The notes under the pieces: generated by a model
Seen by the model: the letters and a program-made list of their open reading frames with translations, nothing else
Databases searched by the model: none
Told to the model about the DNA's origin: nothing
Program-made: the position numbers and the translations under genes
From: Gammaproteobacteria bacterium
GTDB lineage: Bacteria > Pseudomonadota > Gammaproteobacteria > Steroidobacterales > Woeseiaceae
DNA length: 64,000 bases
Assembly: GCA_022600955.1 (NCBI GenBank)
Contig: JAHZJK010000017.1
Location: forward strand, 62,001 to 126,000
Direction of reading: 5' to 3'
Shown: positions 18,635-26,802 of the stretch, one piece after another
Layout of the letters: every line of letters starts with the position of its first letter
How positions within the stretch are numbered: position 1 is the first letter of the stretch

Positions 18635-18858
18635 CTCAGTCGTATACCATTCCCAAGCTCCCTTAACCTTTGTATGTCTTGCGTGGAGTGAAAGGTTCCA
18701 ATTCTCAGAGAATTTTTCGTACGGTGCACAGCACGCGAGTCCCGATCCGTACGCAGAGACGCCATTCAATGATATATGCCGCTATGCAGCTTCGTTACTC
18801 CTCCAACAAATACTCAGATGAAGCAGAAATCGACTTTTACATTTCCGCCAGTCTTTAC

Positions 18859-18877
18859 AATTAAGCAGTGATTAGTT
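18859..18877. promoter_or_regulatory. Operator candidate upstream of tetR
   Basis: AATTAAGCA-G-TGATTAGTT is a palindrome with 7 of 9 positions pairing. Its left arm is identical to nine bases in the operator candidate at 12908-12938. It lies 38 bp before the tetR ATG at 18916, in the gap shared with the divergent sigma-factor gene, so it could serve autoregulation and perhaps repression of the sigma gene. Confidence 0.55.
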
Positions 18878-18915
18878 ATAAGAATCAAGACCTGACAGCC
18901 AATAGCGGGATAGCA

Positions 18916-19491
18916 ATGGGCAAGGCGAGCTACCATCACGGAGATTTGCGGGAAGCAATATTAGACGCCGCGGAGGAAATGCTTGCGGAGAGCTCGCTAG
19001 ATGCGATCTCTGTGCGCGAGCTTGCGCGCCGCGCAGGTGTGTCGTCTGGCGCTCCGTACCATCATTTTGGCGATCGTTCCGGCCTCAATAACGGCTTATG
19101 TCGACGTGGGTTCGCGCGCCTAGGTTGCAGCCTGAGTCGCGGCCGGAAACGTAATGGTCTTGCAGGAATGGTCGACGAGTATCTGAAGTTTTCCCGATTG
19201 AATCAGTCGCTATACCACTTGATGTTCTCCGCTGAAGCCACCGAAGGCGAGTCGAAGGCGAAGCTTGAGCCTTATGCGGGACCGGTCTTTGAGATGCTGG
19301 AAGCAGCCATCGACGAAGGAATTGGCGCTTCGCGTCGCCAGGCAGGCGATCTGGAAGCCGTCTCGGTTTGGTGTTTTATGCATGGTGTCGCGAACCTAAG
19401 TATGGCGTCACCTTTGCAGGCACGATTGGGCGCACGAAAGGCCAGCGAGTTTGCGTACGAATCGATTAAGAGGCTAATCGGGAAGAGTTGA
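18916..19491 (+). CDS. TetR/AcrR family transcriptional regulator
   Basis: A 191-residue repressor-type protein. The N-terminal HTH is clear: YHHGDLREAILDAAEEML, then ISVRELARRAGVSSGAPYHHF (the recognition helix ends in the YHHF signature). The C-terminal ligand domain resembles the WHG type, with VWCFMHGVANL. The start is set at ATG 18916; an in-frame GTG at 18868 would fall inside the operator palindrome. Matching palindromes before this gene and before the SDR-doxX operon suggest it represses both and is released by a small molecule, possibly the SDR substrate. That link is inference. Confidence 0.85.
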   Translation: MGKASYHHGDLREAILDAAEEMLAESSLDAISVRELARRAGVSSGAPYHHFGDRSGLNNGLCRRGFARLGCSLSRGRKRNGLAGMVDEYLKFSRLNQSLYHLMFSAEATEGESKAKLEPYAGPVFEMLEAAIDEGIGASRRQAGDLEAVSVWCFMHGVANLSMASPLQARLGARKASEFAYESIKRLIGKS

Positions 19492-19580
19492 GTGATGACT
19501 CGATCAAAGATGGGCTTTTTCCACAGTAGCAACTGACCACCTTGACCTGCTGACTGACGCTTGATCCAAGTCGGCCGTGC

Positions 19581-19673
19581 CGAATTCACGCAACAATACA
19601 TTACCTGCGAATTCGCGACAGGCTGCAGTGCAGCAGGTAGCTTCTCTATGCTGTCATTTACCGGTGTACCCAT
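19581..19673 (-). pseudogene. glnE: glnE 5' remnant
   Basis: Reading leftward from ATG 19673, the first 20 codons repeat the GlnE N-terminus (MGTPVNDSIEKLPAALQPVA) with one substitution. An 88-bp deletion relative to the intact gene then shifts the frame, and homology ends at 19581. The functional glnE is at 9799-12654. This leftover marks the right junction of the insertion and would not give a working product. Confidence 0.9.
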
Positions 19674-19845
19674 GCGGGCAGTCTAACTAACTCGACGCGT
19701 CTCTGGCAGTATTGATGAATGGCAAACAAACGTCTGTTGATCGTGTATCACTCGCAATCCGGGTCAACCACCCGAATGGCCGAAGCTGTGGTCGCTGGTG
19801 CGACCAGCAGCGCCGTTGACCACGTTGACGTACGGGTCAGAGTCG
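19581..19845. repeat. Right direct repeat flanking the insertion
   Basis: This is the second copy of the segment at 12474-12826, in the same orientation. It contains the glnE 5' remnant, the intergenic gap and the 5' end of the intact flavodoxin-like gene. Compared with the left copy it has lost 88 bp within glnE; the breakpoint is at 19616/19617, with a 2-bp GC microhomology. The 3' boundary near 19845 is where the left copy loses homology. Confidence 0.92.
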
Positions 19846-20186
19846 CGCTGCAGGCCGACGCTGATGATCTCCTGTGGGCCGACGCATTCATTCTTGGAAC
19901 GCCCGAGAATTTTGGTTACATGAGTGGTGCGATGAAATACTTTCTGGATCGTGTCTACTACTCCTGTGAGGGAAAAGTCGGCGGTCGCTCGTTTGCGCTA
20001 TTCGTGCGGGCCGGCAACGACGGTAGCGGCGCCATTAGCAGCATGCGTCGAATATTGAGCGGACTTGGCGTCAGGGAGGTACAGGAACCACTCCTGATCG
20101 CTGGCGAATTCGATGAACGCCGGCTGGCAGATTGCGAAGAACTTGGCCAGGCATTGGCAGCCGGACTTGAAGCAGGAGTCTTTTAG
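19719..20186 (+). CDS. Flavodoxin-like / NAD(P)H-dependent oxidoreductase family protein
   Basis: A 155-residue flavodoxin-fold protein. The FMN-phosphate loop is YHSQSGSTTRMAEAV near residues 9-23, and the flavin-ring loops are recognisable at ILGTPENFGYMSGAMKYFLDRVYY and FALFVRAGNDGSGAISSM. It is slightly short for a quinone reductase but typical for this group. Before the insertion event it was probably divergent from glnE with 64 bp between them; now the tetR gene is its upstream neighbour. It overlaps the convergent GGDEF/EAL gene by 4 bp. The physiological partner is unknown. Confidence 0.8.
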   Translation: MANKRLLIVYHSQSGSTTRMAEAVVAGATSSAVDHVDVRVRVALQADADDLLWADAFILGTPENFGYMSGAMKYFLDRVYYSCEGKVGGRSFALFVRAGNDGSGAISSMRRILSGLGVREVQEPLLIAGEFDERRLADCEELGQALAAGLEAGVF

Positions 20187-22399
20187 GTGGTCGACGCTGC
20201 TTCGGTTTCGACCAGTTCAGCCAGAGTAGAAACAAGTGGCAAGGGCTTGCCAATGACGTGGCCTTGGGCGAAATCCACACCGAGCTTCTTCACCAGCTTC
20301 CGCGCACCCTTGGTTTCCACGTACTCCGCGACCGTCTTCAATTCCATAACATTCGCGACTTGTGTAATCGCAGCAACCATCGACTCGGATATCCGGTTCA
20401 CAGTGATGTCGCGAATGAAACCACCGTCTATTTTCAGAGTATCGACGTTAAAACTCTTCAGATAGGCGAACGAACTCAATCCTGCGCCAAAGTCATCCAG
20501 CGATATTTCACAGCCGCGTTTGCGCAACTTGTTGATGAATGACTGTGCTTTCTTCAAGTTGGAAACTGCAGCCGACTCAGTGATTTCGAAACACAGAGAA
20601 CTGGATGGTAAACCGCTATTGTCGATTTCAGATTCAATAAATTCGAGGATATCCACATCGCCAAGCGTCTGGCCTGACAGATTGATCGCGAAAGTCGCGC
20701 CGGACTCAATCAGAAATTCGCGATGCTCGGCCAGTTTGGCGATCGACCTCGAAACAACCCAGCGGTCAATCTGCGGCATCATGTGGTAGCGCTCGGCTGC
20801 AGAGAACAGCGCTGAGGTTGAAACTCGCCCGCCATCTCCATCATCCATGCGCAACAGCACTTCGTAGCGAATATCCCTGGCACCCTTTGCAAGCGCCGAA
20901 ATCGGCTGTGCCATCAGTTCGAACTCATCGCTATCGAGCGCCCGCTGGATACTCGCGACGAGCTGCATATCATCAATACGCCGCACAATACTGCGATCAT
21001 CTTCGTCAAACACCTCGACACGATCGCGGCCGTGCGCCTTGGCAGAGTCACATGCCATGCGTGCGGACGTGAGCGCGCCCGCACCATCGCTACCTGAGCG
21101 GGTGAAAGCTGCAATGCCGACACTCATCGTCACCTGGAGCGACTTGTCGCCTTCCAGGTAGCGCAGCGAATCCATGCGGGCACGGACCTCCTTGGCATAC
21201 TCGACAGCTGCCTCGGATTCTGCATGCGTCAACAACATACAGAAATCATCGCCCGTCAATCTCGACAGGACTGCGCTTTTCGGAAGGTCGTCTTCAAGCA
21301 AGCGTGCGAAGCGCAGGATAACTTCGTCGCCAGCTTCGCGGCTGAAGGTGTCATTCACAAGTTGCAAGTTGTCCAGGTCGAAATATATGACCTGATGCGC
21401 ATCCCCGTTTTTCTTCAGGGCGGCACCGGACTCACCCAACTGGGTTTCGAAGCCCGAACGGTTCATCAAACCCGTCATTGCGTCGAAAGATTGTTCGATT
21501 ACGTACTCCACCTTGCGGCAGATATAGGACATAAAGCGGCGATCGTTTCTTGAAAACTTGCTGTTGTCGACACGCCCCAGCTGCGCCAGCATGCCTTCAA
21601 CATTGCCCTGCTTGTCGAGCACCGGACACAACAGAGCCTGGTAGCCGTCGGCGGCCAGTTCGCCGTCGGTCTTCATCGGTGGGATCTCAAAAATTACAGG
21701 CCGGCGTTGTCCGGCCAGCTTGGGCAACAGGTGGTCTATCAGGTAGCGATCCAGCACCTTGCGATTGACCGTCTTCCAGCTCGAATGTGTTGCGCTGACG
21801 CGAATTCGCTTCGACGGAATCAGCAATACGCTGTAGTTAATTTCGAGGTATCGACCACTTCGGCCGACCAGCTGTGCCAACGAGGAATGGCGACCCGATG
21901 ATCCGTGGATTTTTTCGTCAACGTCATAGACGAACGAGAGCTCTTTCTCGACATCGTCCGAATGACGCTCGAGACTGCGTGTTTGCTTGCTCACTCGCAG
22001 GCTTTCGCCGATCACGTCGATCGCAGGCTCAAGTATGTTTTTCAACAGGCCTGGATTGAACGATGACGACTTGCCGTCGTTGCGCGAAAACAGCGCGATA
22101 AGCAGACCTGCTAATGCTTGCTGCTCGTCGAACACAGGCAATGCCACAACGGTGCGACCGGACGGCAGGGTGCGACTCAGAACATCGCGCTGCTCCGCCA
22201 GTTCCATCAGCACTTCACGCGGCAAATCGGAAACAAAATTGTCGATCTCGTAATCTTCAGCGCTGTCACTACTCCAGGCACACTGTTTGGCGTTGTCGTA
22301 GAAACAGAAAATCTGTGCACGAGGCACCAGCGAATGCAGCAACTTGCCTGCTTTGCTGATGTTTTTTTCAACTCTAAGCGTGTGGACTTCGGCGGCCAC
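20183..22399 (-). CDS. GGDEF/EAL domain protein (likely c-di-GMP phosphodiesterase)
   Basis: A 738-residue cytoplasmic signalling protein with no predicted membrane helix. The N-terminal 300 residues look like GAF-type sensing regions. The GGDEF domain (about 310-460) has a degenerate active site, TGDDF at 382-386, instead of GG(D/E)EF. The EAL domain (about 490-735) keeps the key residues: E513 in EVLLR, N573 in INLSG, E605 in FEITE, D635/D636 in LDDFGAG, K656 in TLKIDG, and QGHVIGKP at 712. The likely activity is c-di-GMP hydrolysis, with the GGDEF domain acting as a GTP-sensing or regulatory module. Upstream is a 162-bp gap with no visible gene. Confidence 0.87.
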   Translation of the reverse strand: MAAEVHTLRVEKNISKAGKLLHSLVPRAQIFCFYDNAKQCAWSSDSAEDYEIDNFVSDLPREVLMELAEQRDVLSRTLPSGRTVVALPVFDEQQALAGLLIALFSRNDGKSSSFNPGLLKNILEPAIDVIGESLRVSKQTRSLERHSDDVEKELSFVYDVDEKIHGSSGRHSSLAQLVGRSGRYLEINYSVLLIPSKRIRVSATHSSWKTVNRKVLDRYLIDHLLPKLAGQRRPVIFEIPPMKTDGELAADGYQALLCPVLDKQGNVEGMLAQLGRVDNSKFSRNDRRFMSYICRKVEYVIEQSFDAMTGLMNRSGFETQLGESGAALKKNGDAHQVIYFDLDNLQLVNDTFSREAGDEVILRFARLLEDDLPKSAVLSRLTGDDFCMLLTHAESEAAVEYAKEVRARMDSLRYLEGDKSLQVTMSVGIAAFTRSGSDGAGALTSARMACDSAKAHGRDRVEVFDEDDRSIVRRIDDMQLVASIQRALDSDEFELMAQPISALAKGARDIRYEVLLRMDDGDGGRVSTSALFSAAERYHMMPQIDRWVVSRSIAKLAEHREFLIESGATFAINLSGQTLGDVDILEFIESEIDNSGLPSSSLCFEITESAAVSNLKKAQSFINKLRKRGCEISLDDFGAGLSSFAYLKSFNVDTLKIDGGFIRDITVNRISESMVAAITQVANVMELKTVAEYVETKGARKLVKKLGVDFAQGHVIGKPLPLVSTLAELVETEAASTT

Positions 22400-22561
22400 T
22401 GACTACCCCGGTAACGATTCATTTCAAACCAGTTGCCCACGATGCCACCCACAAGCCTGATCGGCTGTGACTTATGTCTCAACTGATGGTTGAAAGCCGC
22501 AGTATTTCAGCTATTTAGCACCCAATTTGAGCATTCGCTCACAAATACGGGCCAGCCGAAA

Positions 22562-23515
22562 TTACTGCGTCGCGAGCCAGTCGTCGTCAGATCCTTCATT
22601 AACACCCTCAAACAGTGGCGTACTCAGGTAGCGTTCACCTGTATCGGGCAGCATCGCCAGGATGACCGAACCTTTCGGCGCTTTCTCTGCCGTTTGCAGC
22701 GCGGCCGCAAGTGTTGCACCCGACGAAATTCCCGTGAATATGCCTTCCTTTGCCGCAAGTTCGCGTGATGTCGCGATAGACTCGTCGTCGGTGACCGGAA
22801 CCAGATCGTCATAGATCTCGCGGTTCAGCACCTCGGGAATAAAATCAGGCGTCCAACCCTGAATCTTGTGAGGCGCCCACTCCGCTCCGCCAAGTAACGA
22901 GGCCGCCGCCGGCTCGGTCGCGACGATCTTGATATCCGGTCGCGCAGTCTTCAGTACTTCGCCAGCGCCAGTCATCGTGCCACCTGTACCGTAGCCCGAC
23001 ACCCAGTAGTCGAGCTTTTTGCCCGCAAAATCGGAAAGAATTTCGGGCCCGGTCGTGTTGCGGTGATACTCAGGGTTCGCTTCGTTTTCAAACTGTCGCG
23101 TTAGAAACCAGCCGTATTTCTCCGCAAGTTCCTCCGCCTTCTTCACCATTCCGGTGCCGCGCTCAGCAGCTGGCGTCAGGATGACTTTCGCACCCAGGCC
23201 GCGCATGATCTTGCGCCTTTCTACCGAAAAAGAGTCCGCCATTGTGGCTACAAACTGGTGACCCTTCGCCGCGCACACCATCGCCAGTGCAATACCGGTA
23301 TTACCCGAGGTTGCCTCGACAATGGTCTGTCCTGGTTTCAGCGTACCGCGCTGCTCGGCATCGTTGATGATGGCAAATGCCAGTCTGTCCTTCACCGACG
23401 CGAGCGGATTAAAAGACTCGACTTTTACGTACAGTTCGACGTGATCCGGACCCATGTTGTTCAGTCGGACGACCGGTGTGTTGCCTATAGTTTCAAGAAT
23501 ACTGTTGTAGATCAT
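22562..23515 (-). CDS. cysK: Cysteine synthase A (O-acetylserine sulfhydrylase)
   Basis: A 317-residue PLP enzyme that makes cysteine from O-acetylserine and sulfide. The PLP lysine is K42 in NPLASVKDRLAFAI, the phosphate/substrate loop TSGNTGIALA lies near 69-78, and the glycine-rich GYGTGGTMTGAGE loop is present. The N-terminal ETIGNTPVVRLNN pattern is that of CysK/CysM. Its start lies 5 bp after the cysG stop on the same strand, and cysB is divergent just upstream, so it is part of a sulfur assimilation unit. CysM activity cannot be excluded by eye, but CysK fits best. Confidence 0.93.
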   Translation of the reverse strand: MIYNSILETIGNTPVVRLNNMGPDHVELYVKVESFNPLASVKDRLAFAIINDAEQRGTLKPGQTIVEATSGNTGIALAMVCAAKGHQFVATMADSFSVERRKIMRGLGAKVILTPAAERGTGMVKKAEELAEKYGWFLTRQFENEANPEYHRNTTGPEILSDFAGKKLDYWVSGYGTGGTMTGAGEVLKTARPDIKIVATEPAAASLLGGAEWAPHKIQGWTPDFIPEVLNREIYDDLVPVTDDESIATSRELAAKEGIFTGISSGATLAAALQTAEKAPKGSVILAMLPDTGERYLSTPLFEGVNEGSDDDWLATQ

Positions 23516-23520
23516 TGTTG

Positions 23521-24963
23521 TTAGCCTTTTTGCGTGACCCTGACACTGTGTTTAGCATAAATTGATGGTCGATGCGGTTGCTGGACCTTTCCGGTCTGTC
23601 CGAGCGCCGCGACCTCGCCTACGATTAACATTGCCGGTGGAACGATGCGATGCGCCTCTGCGAGCATCGTGAGCTGTCCCAGCTTGCCTCGCACCACACG
23701 CTGCTCAGGCGTTGTGCCTTTTTCGATGATCGCAACGGGCGTATCCACAGAGCGACCGTTGTTCACCAGGTTGTTCATTAAATCCGGAAACCGGCTCACT
23801 GCCATGTAAAACGCCAGCGTCTGCCTGTCCCGTGCTAAAGACGGCCAGTCGAGAGCGTCGACCGAGCTTTGACCATGCGCCGTAATAAACGCAACGGACT
23901 GCGACAAACCGCGATGCGTCAGAGGAATGCCAGCCGATGCTGCGCAACCCGCCGCCGACGTAATGCCCGGAACAATCTGATACGACAACCCCGCCTGATC
24001 AAGCGCCGCAGCCTCTTCACCACCACGCCCGAAAATAAACGGGTCGCCGCCTTTGAGACGGCAAACGCGCTTTCCATCTTCGACCAGCGATACCAGCAGC
24101 GCGTTGATCTCTTCCTGGGAGTTCGCTCTGCAGCCAGGCGTTTTGCCCACGGATACCAGGTCAGCGTCGCGTCGCGCGAGCTCAAGCACTTCCGCCGATA
24201 CAAGGCGATCATGCAAGATAACATCCGCCGTTTGCATGACCTGCATCGCTCGCATGGTCAGGAGTCCCGGGTCTCCAGGCCCTGCGCCTACGAGCCAGGC
24301 TTCGCCTGCCTGTGGTGTCTTCGCGTCACCCAGCAATACTTCCATCAGTTGCTCAGCCGCGACCGTGTCGCCGTTCATTGCAAGGCCCGCCGCTGGCCCG
24401 TCGAACACCGACTCCCAGAAGCGCCGCCGCCCCAGCAGGCCGACAACGTGCTTGGCGACTCGTGCACGCCATGATTGTGCCAATGTCGCCAGTTTCGAAA
24501 TGCCCGCCGGCAGCAACAGCTCGATCTGCGCACGCAACTTTCGCGCCAGAACCGGCGCGGCGCCGGCGGATGAAATGGCCACTACAATCGGGCTTCGGTC
24601 AACGATAGCCGGTGTGATATAGCTACAATTCTGCATGTCGTCGACGCAGTTGCAGAAAATTCGCGCGCGCGTCGCCGCTGAGAATACGGCAGCCTCAACG
24701 TCCGGGTCGCCAGTCGCGCTCACGACCAGCCAATGCCCTTCAACGTCGGTCTCGACGAAGCGTCTGCGCAAAAGTGTTGCACCGCTGGCCTCGGCGAGCT
24801 GTAACATCGCGTGGCCGACTTCCGGCGCCACGATTGTCAGATTGGCGCCCGCTGAAGACAGCAACCGCGCCTTGCGCAGCGCAATATCGCCACCACCCAC
24901 CAACAGGCAGCTCCGATCCTTGAGGCTGAGAAATGCAGGAAAGAAATCCACTGAAATATCCAC
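23521..24963 (-). CDS. cysG: Siroheme synthase (precorrin-2 dehydrogenase/ferrochelatase and uroporphyrinogen-III methyltransferase)
   Basis: A 480-residue trifunctional enzyme that turns uroporphyrinogen III into siroheme, the prosthetic group of sulfite reductase. The N-terminal CysG-A half shows the NAD-binding LLVGGGDIALRKARLL followed by the dimerisation domain, and the C-terminal SUMT half begins around residue 215 with VGAGPGDPGLLTMRA and has CRLKGGDPFIFGRGGEE. Both halves are complete. It lies directly before cysK and close to cysI, whose product needs siroheme. The start is set at MDISVDFFPAFLSL, divergent from cysB with 154 bp between. Confidence 0.95.
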   Translation of the reverse strand: MDISVDFFPAFLSLKDRSCLLVGGGDIALRKARLLSSAGANLTIVAPEVGHAMLQLAEASGATLLRRRFVETDVEGHWLVVSATGDPDVEAAVFSAATRARIFCNCVDDMQNCSYITPAIVDRSPIVVAISSAGAAPVLARKLRAQIELLLPAGISKLATLAQSWRARVAKHVVGLLGRRRFWESVFDGPAAGLAMNGDTVAAEQLMEVLLGDAKTPQAGEAWLVGAGPGDPGLLTMRAMQVMQTADVILHDRLVSAEVLELARRDADLVSVGKTPGCRANSQEEINALLVSLVEDGKRVCRLKGGDPFIFGRGGEEAAALDQAGLSYQIVPGITSAAGCAASAGIPLTHRGLSQSVAFITAHGQSSVDALDWPSLARDRQTLAFYMAVSRFPDLMNNLVNNGRSVDTPVAIIEKGTTPEQRVVRGKLGQLTMLAEAHRIVPPAMLIVGEVAALGQTGKVQQPHRPSIYAKHSVRVTQKG

Positions 24964-25117
24964 TGAGAACAGGCGGTCACTATAGTCAGTGGCGCTATCA
25001 GCAAAAAGACGGTCTCATTCTGCCGATATAGCCCTCAGTTATATGTTTCTGGTATACGTAGCAGGCATTAGCGTGCCCTGATGAAACTGAACCGCAAAAG
25101 GCTGGTCATACACCTTA

Positions 25118-26128
25118 ATGAAACTCCAACAACTCAAATATCTGCTTGCCATCGTCGACAATGGGCTGAACATAACGGCGGCGGCCGAGCGTCTGTATAC
25201 CAGCCAGCCTGGCGTCAGCAAGCAGCTCAAACTGCTGGAAGAAGAACTCGGCATGCAGCTATTTACGCGCAAGGGCAAGAGTCTCGGCAGCGTGACACCA
25301 GCGGGGCACCAGGTCATCGACCGCGCACGTATCATCATGCGCGAAGCTGAAAACATCCGCAGCCTGGCGTCCAATTTCTTCGAGGAAGAAGAAGGCGCAT
25401 TGTCGATTGCCACGACGCACACCCAGGCGCGTTACGTTCTCCCGGAGATCGTTCGGGAATTCCGCAAGCGGTTTCCGAAAGTCGGACTGAACCTGCATCA
25501 GGGTACCTCGGAGCAGATTGCCGATATGGTCGCTGCGAATGACATCGACTTTGCCATTGCGACAGGCGCGAACGACTTGTTCGAGGATTTGCTGCTGGTG
25601 CCGAGCTATCGCTGGGATCGTTCGATCGTGGTGCCCAAAGATCACGCACTGACTCAGTTAGGACGCAAGCTGACGCTGCAGGATCTGGCGGAACACCCGC
25701 TTGTTACCTATGTTTTCAGTTTTGGTGGCCAGTCGTCATTAAAGCGCGCGTTCGCGGACGAAGGGCTTGAGCCAGATGTTGTGTTCACTGCACGAGATGC
25801 GGATGTCATCAAGACGTACGTGCGCATGGGCCTTGGTGTTGGCATCGTCGCCAGCATGGCCGCGGACTGCTCCGACCGTAAGGACCTCGAGGTTATCGAT
25901 GCGGAAGGCTTGTTCCCGCGTAGTACGACCTGGATCGGCTATCGCAAGAATGCCGTGCTACGTCGCTACATGATCGACTTCATTCAGTTGTTTGCGGCTC
26001 ACGCTTCTACTCAGCAACTCGACGATATGCGCCGGGCAACATCACAGCAGGAAATCGATGCACTGTTTGATGCCGACAAACTGCCCGTCAAAGGCGGCTG
26101 CGCCGAGGGCGTGACAGAAGCCGCCTAG
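25118..26128 (+). CDS. cysB: LysR-type regulator CysB
   Basis: A 336-residue LysR-family activator. The N-terminal HTH is [20 protein letters not shown] then [20 protein letters not shown], the CysB/Cbl signature, and the effector domain begins [16 protein letters not shown]. CysB activates sulfate assimilation genes with N-acetylserine as inducer and is inhibited by sulfide or thiosulfate. Position between cysG-cysK and cysHIJ, with the flanking sulfur genes pointing the other way, makes local control likely. It overlaps the convergent cysH gene by 4 bp. No CysB site can be called confidently by eye, because the consensus is weak. Confidence 0.93.
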   Translation: MKLQQLKYLLAIVDNGLNITAAAERLYTSQPGVSKQLKLLEEELGMQLFTRKGKSLGSVTPAGHQVIDRARIIMREAENIRSLASNFFEEEEGALSIATTHTQARYVLPEIVREFRKRFPKVGLNLHQGTSEQIADMVAANDIDFAIATGANDLFEDLLLVPSYRWDRSIVVPKDHALTQLGRKLTLQDLAEHPLVTYVFSFGGQSSLKRAFADEGLEPDVVFTARDADVIKTYVRMGLGVGIVASMAADCSDRKDLEVIDAEGLFPRSTTWIGYRKNAVLRRYMIDFIQLFAAHASTQQLDDMRRATSQQEIDALFDADKLPVKGGCAEGVTEAA

Positions 26129-26802
26129 GCAGATCGCGCCGCCGCGGGTGCGGCGAAGTCCATTTCATGAATGCCACATTCGCGCTTCAGGCCAAAGAAG
26201 CGTGTCTCATCGAGCGAGTCCACCTCGGCCAGTGAACGGGTCGTGTGCACATCACCAATCGAAACATAGCCCTGCTCCCACAACGGGTGGTAAGGCAATC
26301 CGTGTTTTTGCAGATAGTCGTACACATCCTTGTCCGACCAGTCTGCAATCGGATGCACCTTGAAGCGACCGCCTGAATTCTCCACAAACTGAGTGTCCGC
26401 TCGCGACGCTGACTGGCCGCGGCGAATTCCTGAAAACCAGGTACCAACATTGAGCTCCTGCAGCGCGCGCTGCATCGGTTCAACCTTGTTCTCCTGGTTG
26501 TATTCCTCGATTCCGCGGATTCCAGCTTCCCAGCGCTTGCCGTAGCGCGCTTCCTGCCACGCAGGCGACATTACCGGCTCGTACACCTGCAGATTCAGCT
26601 GCAGTCGTGCGGAAAGCGCATCGACAAACTGGTAGGTCTCGGGAAACAGGTAGCCCGTGTCGATGAAAATGACAGGTATGTCCGGCACTTGTTGCGTCAA
26701 CATATGCAACATGACAGCGGATTGCGCACCGAAGCTTGAACTTACGGCGTGTTGTCCGGGCAGCGTCTTTAACGCCGATGTGACTCGCTCATCAGCTGTC
26801 AT
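26125..26802 (-). CDS. cysH: Phosphoadenylyl-sulfate reductase
   Basis: A 225-residue thioredoxin-dependent enzyme that reduces PAPS to sulfite. It has the PP-loop-like [15 protein letters not shown] near residues 22-36, [16 protein letters not shown] in the middle, and the catalytic ECGIH with C209 near the end. The paired cysteines that bind an iron-sulfur cluster in APS reductases are absent, so PAPS is the substrate. The chain is slightly shorter than the 244-residue enterobacterial enzyme. It is the last gene of a cysJ-cysI-cysH run and overlaps cysI by 11 bp. cysD, cysN and cysC are not in the window. Confidence 0.93.
   Translation of the reverse strand: MTADERVTSALKTLPGQHAVSSSFGAQSAVMLHMLTQQVPDIPVIFIDTGYLFPETYQFVDALSARLQLNLQVYEPVMSPAWQEARYGKRWEAGIRGIEEYNQENKVEPMQRALQELNVGTWFSGIRRGQSASRADTQFVENSGGRFKVHPIADWSDKDVYDYLQKHGLPYHPLWEQGYVSIGDVHTTRSLAEVDSLDETRFFGLKRECGIHEMDFAAPAAARSA

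Larger units (their letters stand above)
12827..19580. mobile_element. Inserted segment flanked by direct repeats (genomic islet)
   Basis: About 6.75 kb lies between the two direct repeats. Removing it together with one repeat would restore a simple divergent glnE/flavodoxin arrangement with a 64-bp gap. The segment carries an SDR, DoxX, an outer-membrane barrel, a DUF4397 lipoprotein, an exported protein, a membrane protein, an ECF sigma factor and a TetR regulator. Its promoter regions look more AT-rich than the surroundings. No integrase, transposase or tRNA is visible, so homologous (Campbell-type) integration of DNA carrying a copy of this locus is the simplest reading. The mechanism is inference. 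Confidence 0.75.

Noticed and set aside
18868..18915. GTG start for tetR 48 bp upstream of the chosen ATG
   Set aside because: It falls inside the operator-like palindrome at 18859-18877 and adds residues not seen in TetR proteins; ATG 18916 gives the usual MGKASYHHGD start.
12827..19580. Transposon or prophage identity for the 6.75-kb insertion
   Set aside because: No transposase, integrase, terminal inverted repeats, target-site duplication of the usual length, or phage genes are visible; the flanking repeats are about 265-350 bp of chromosomal sequence, which fits homologous integration better.
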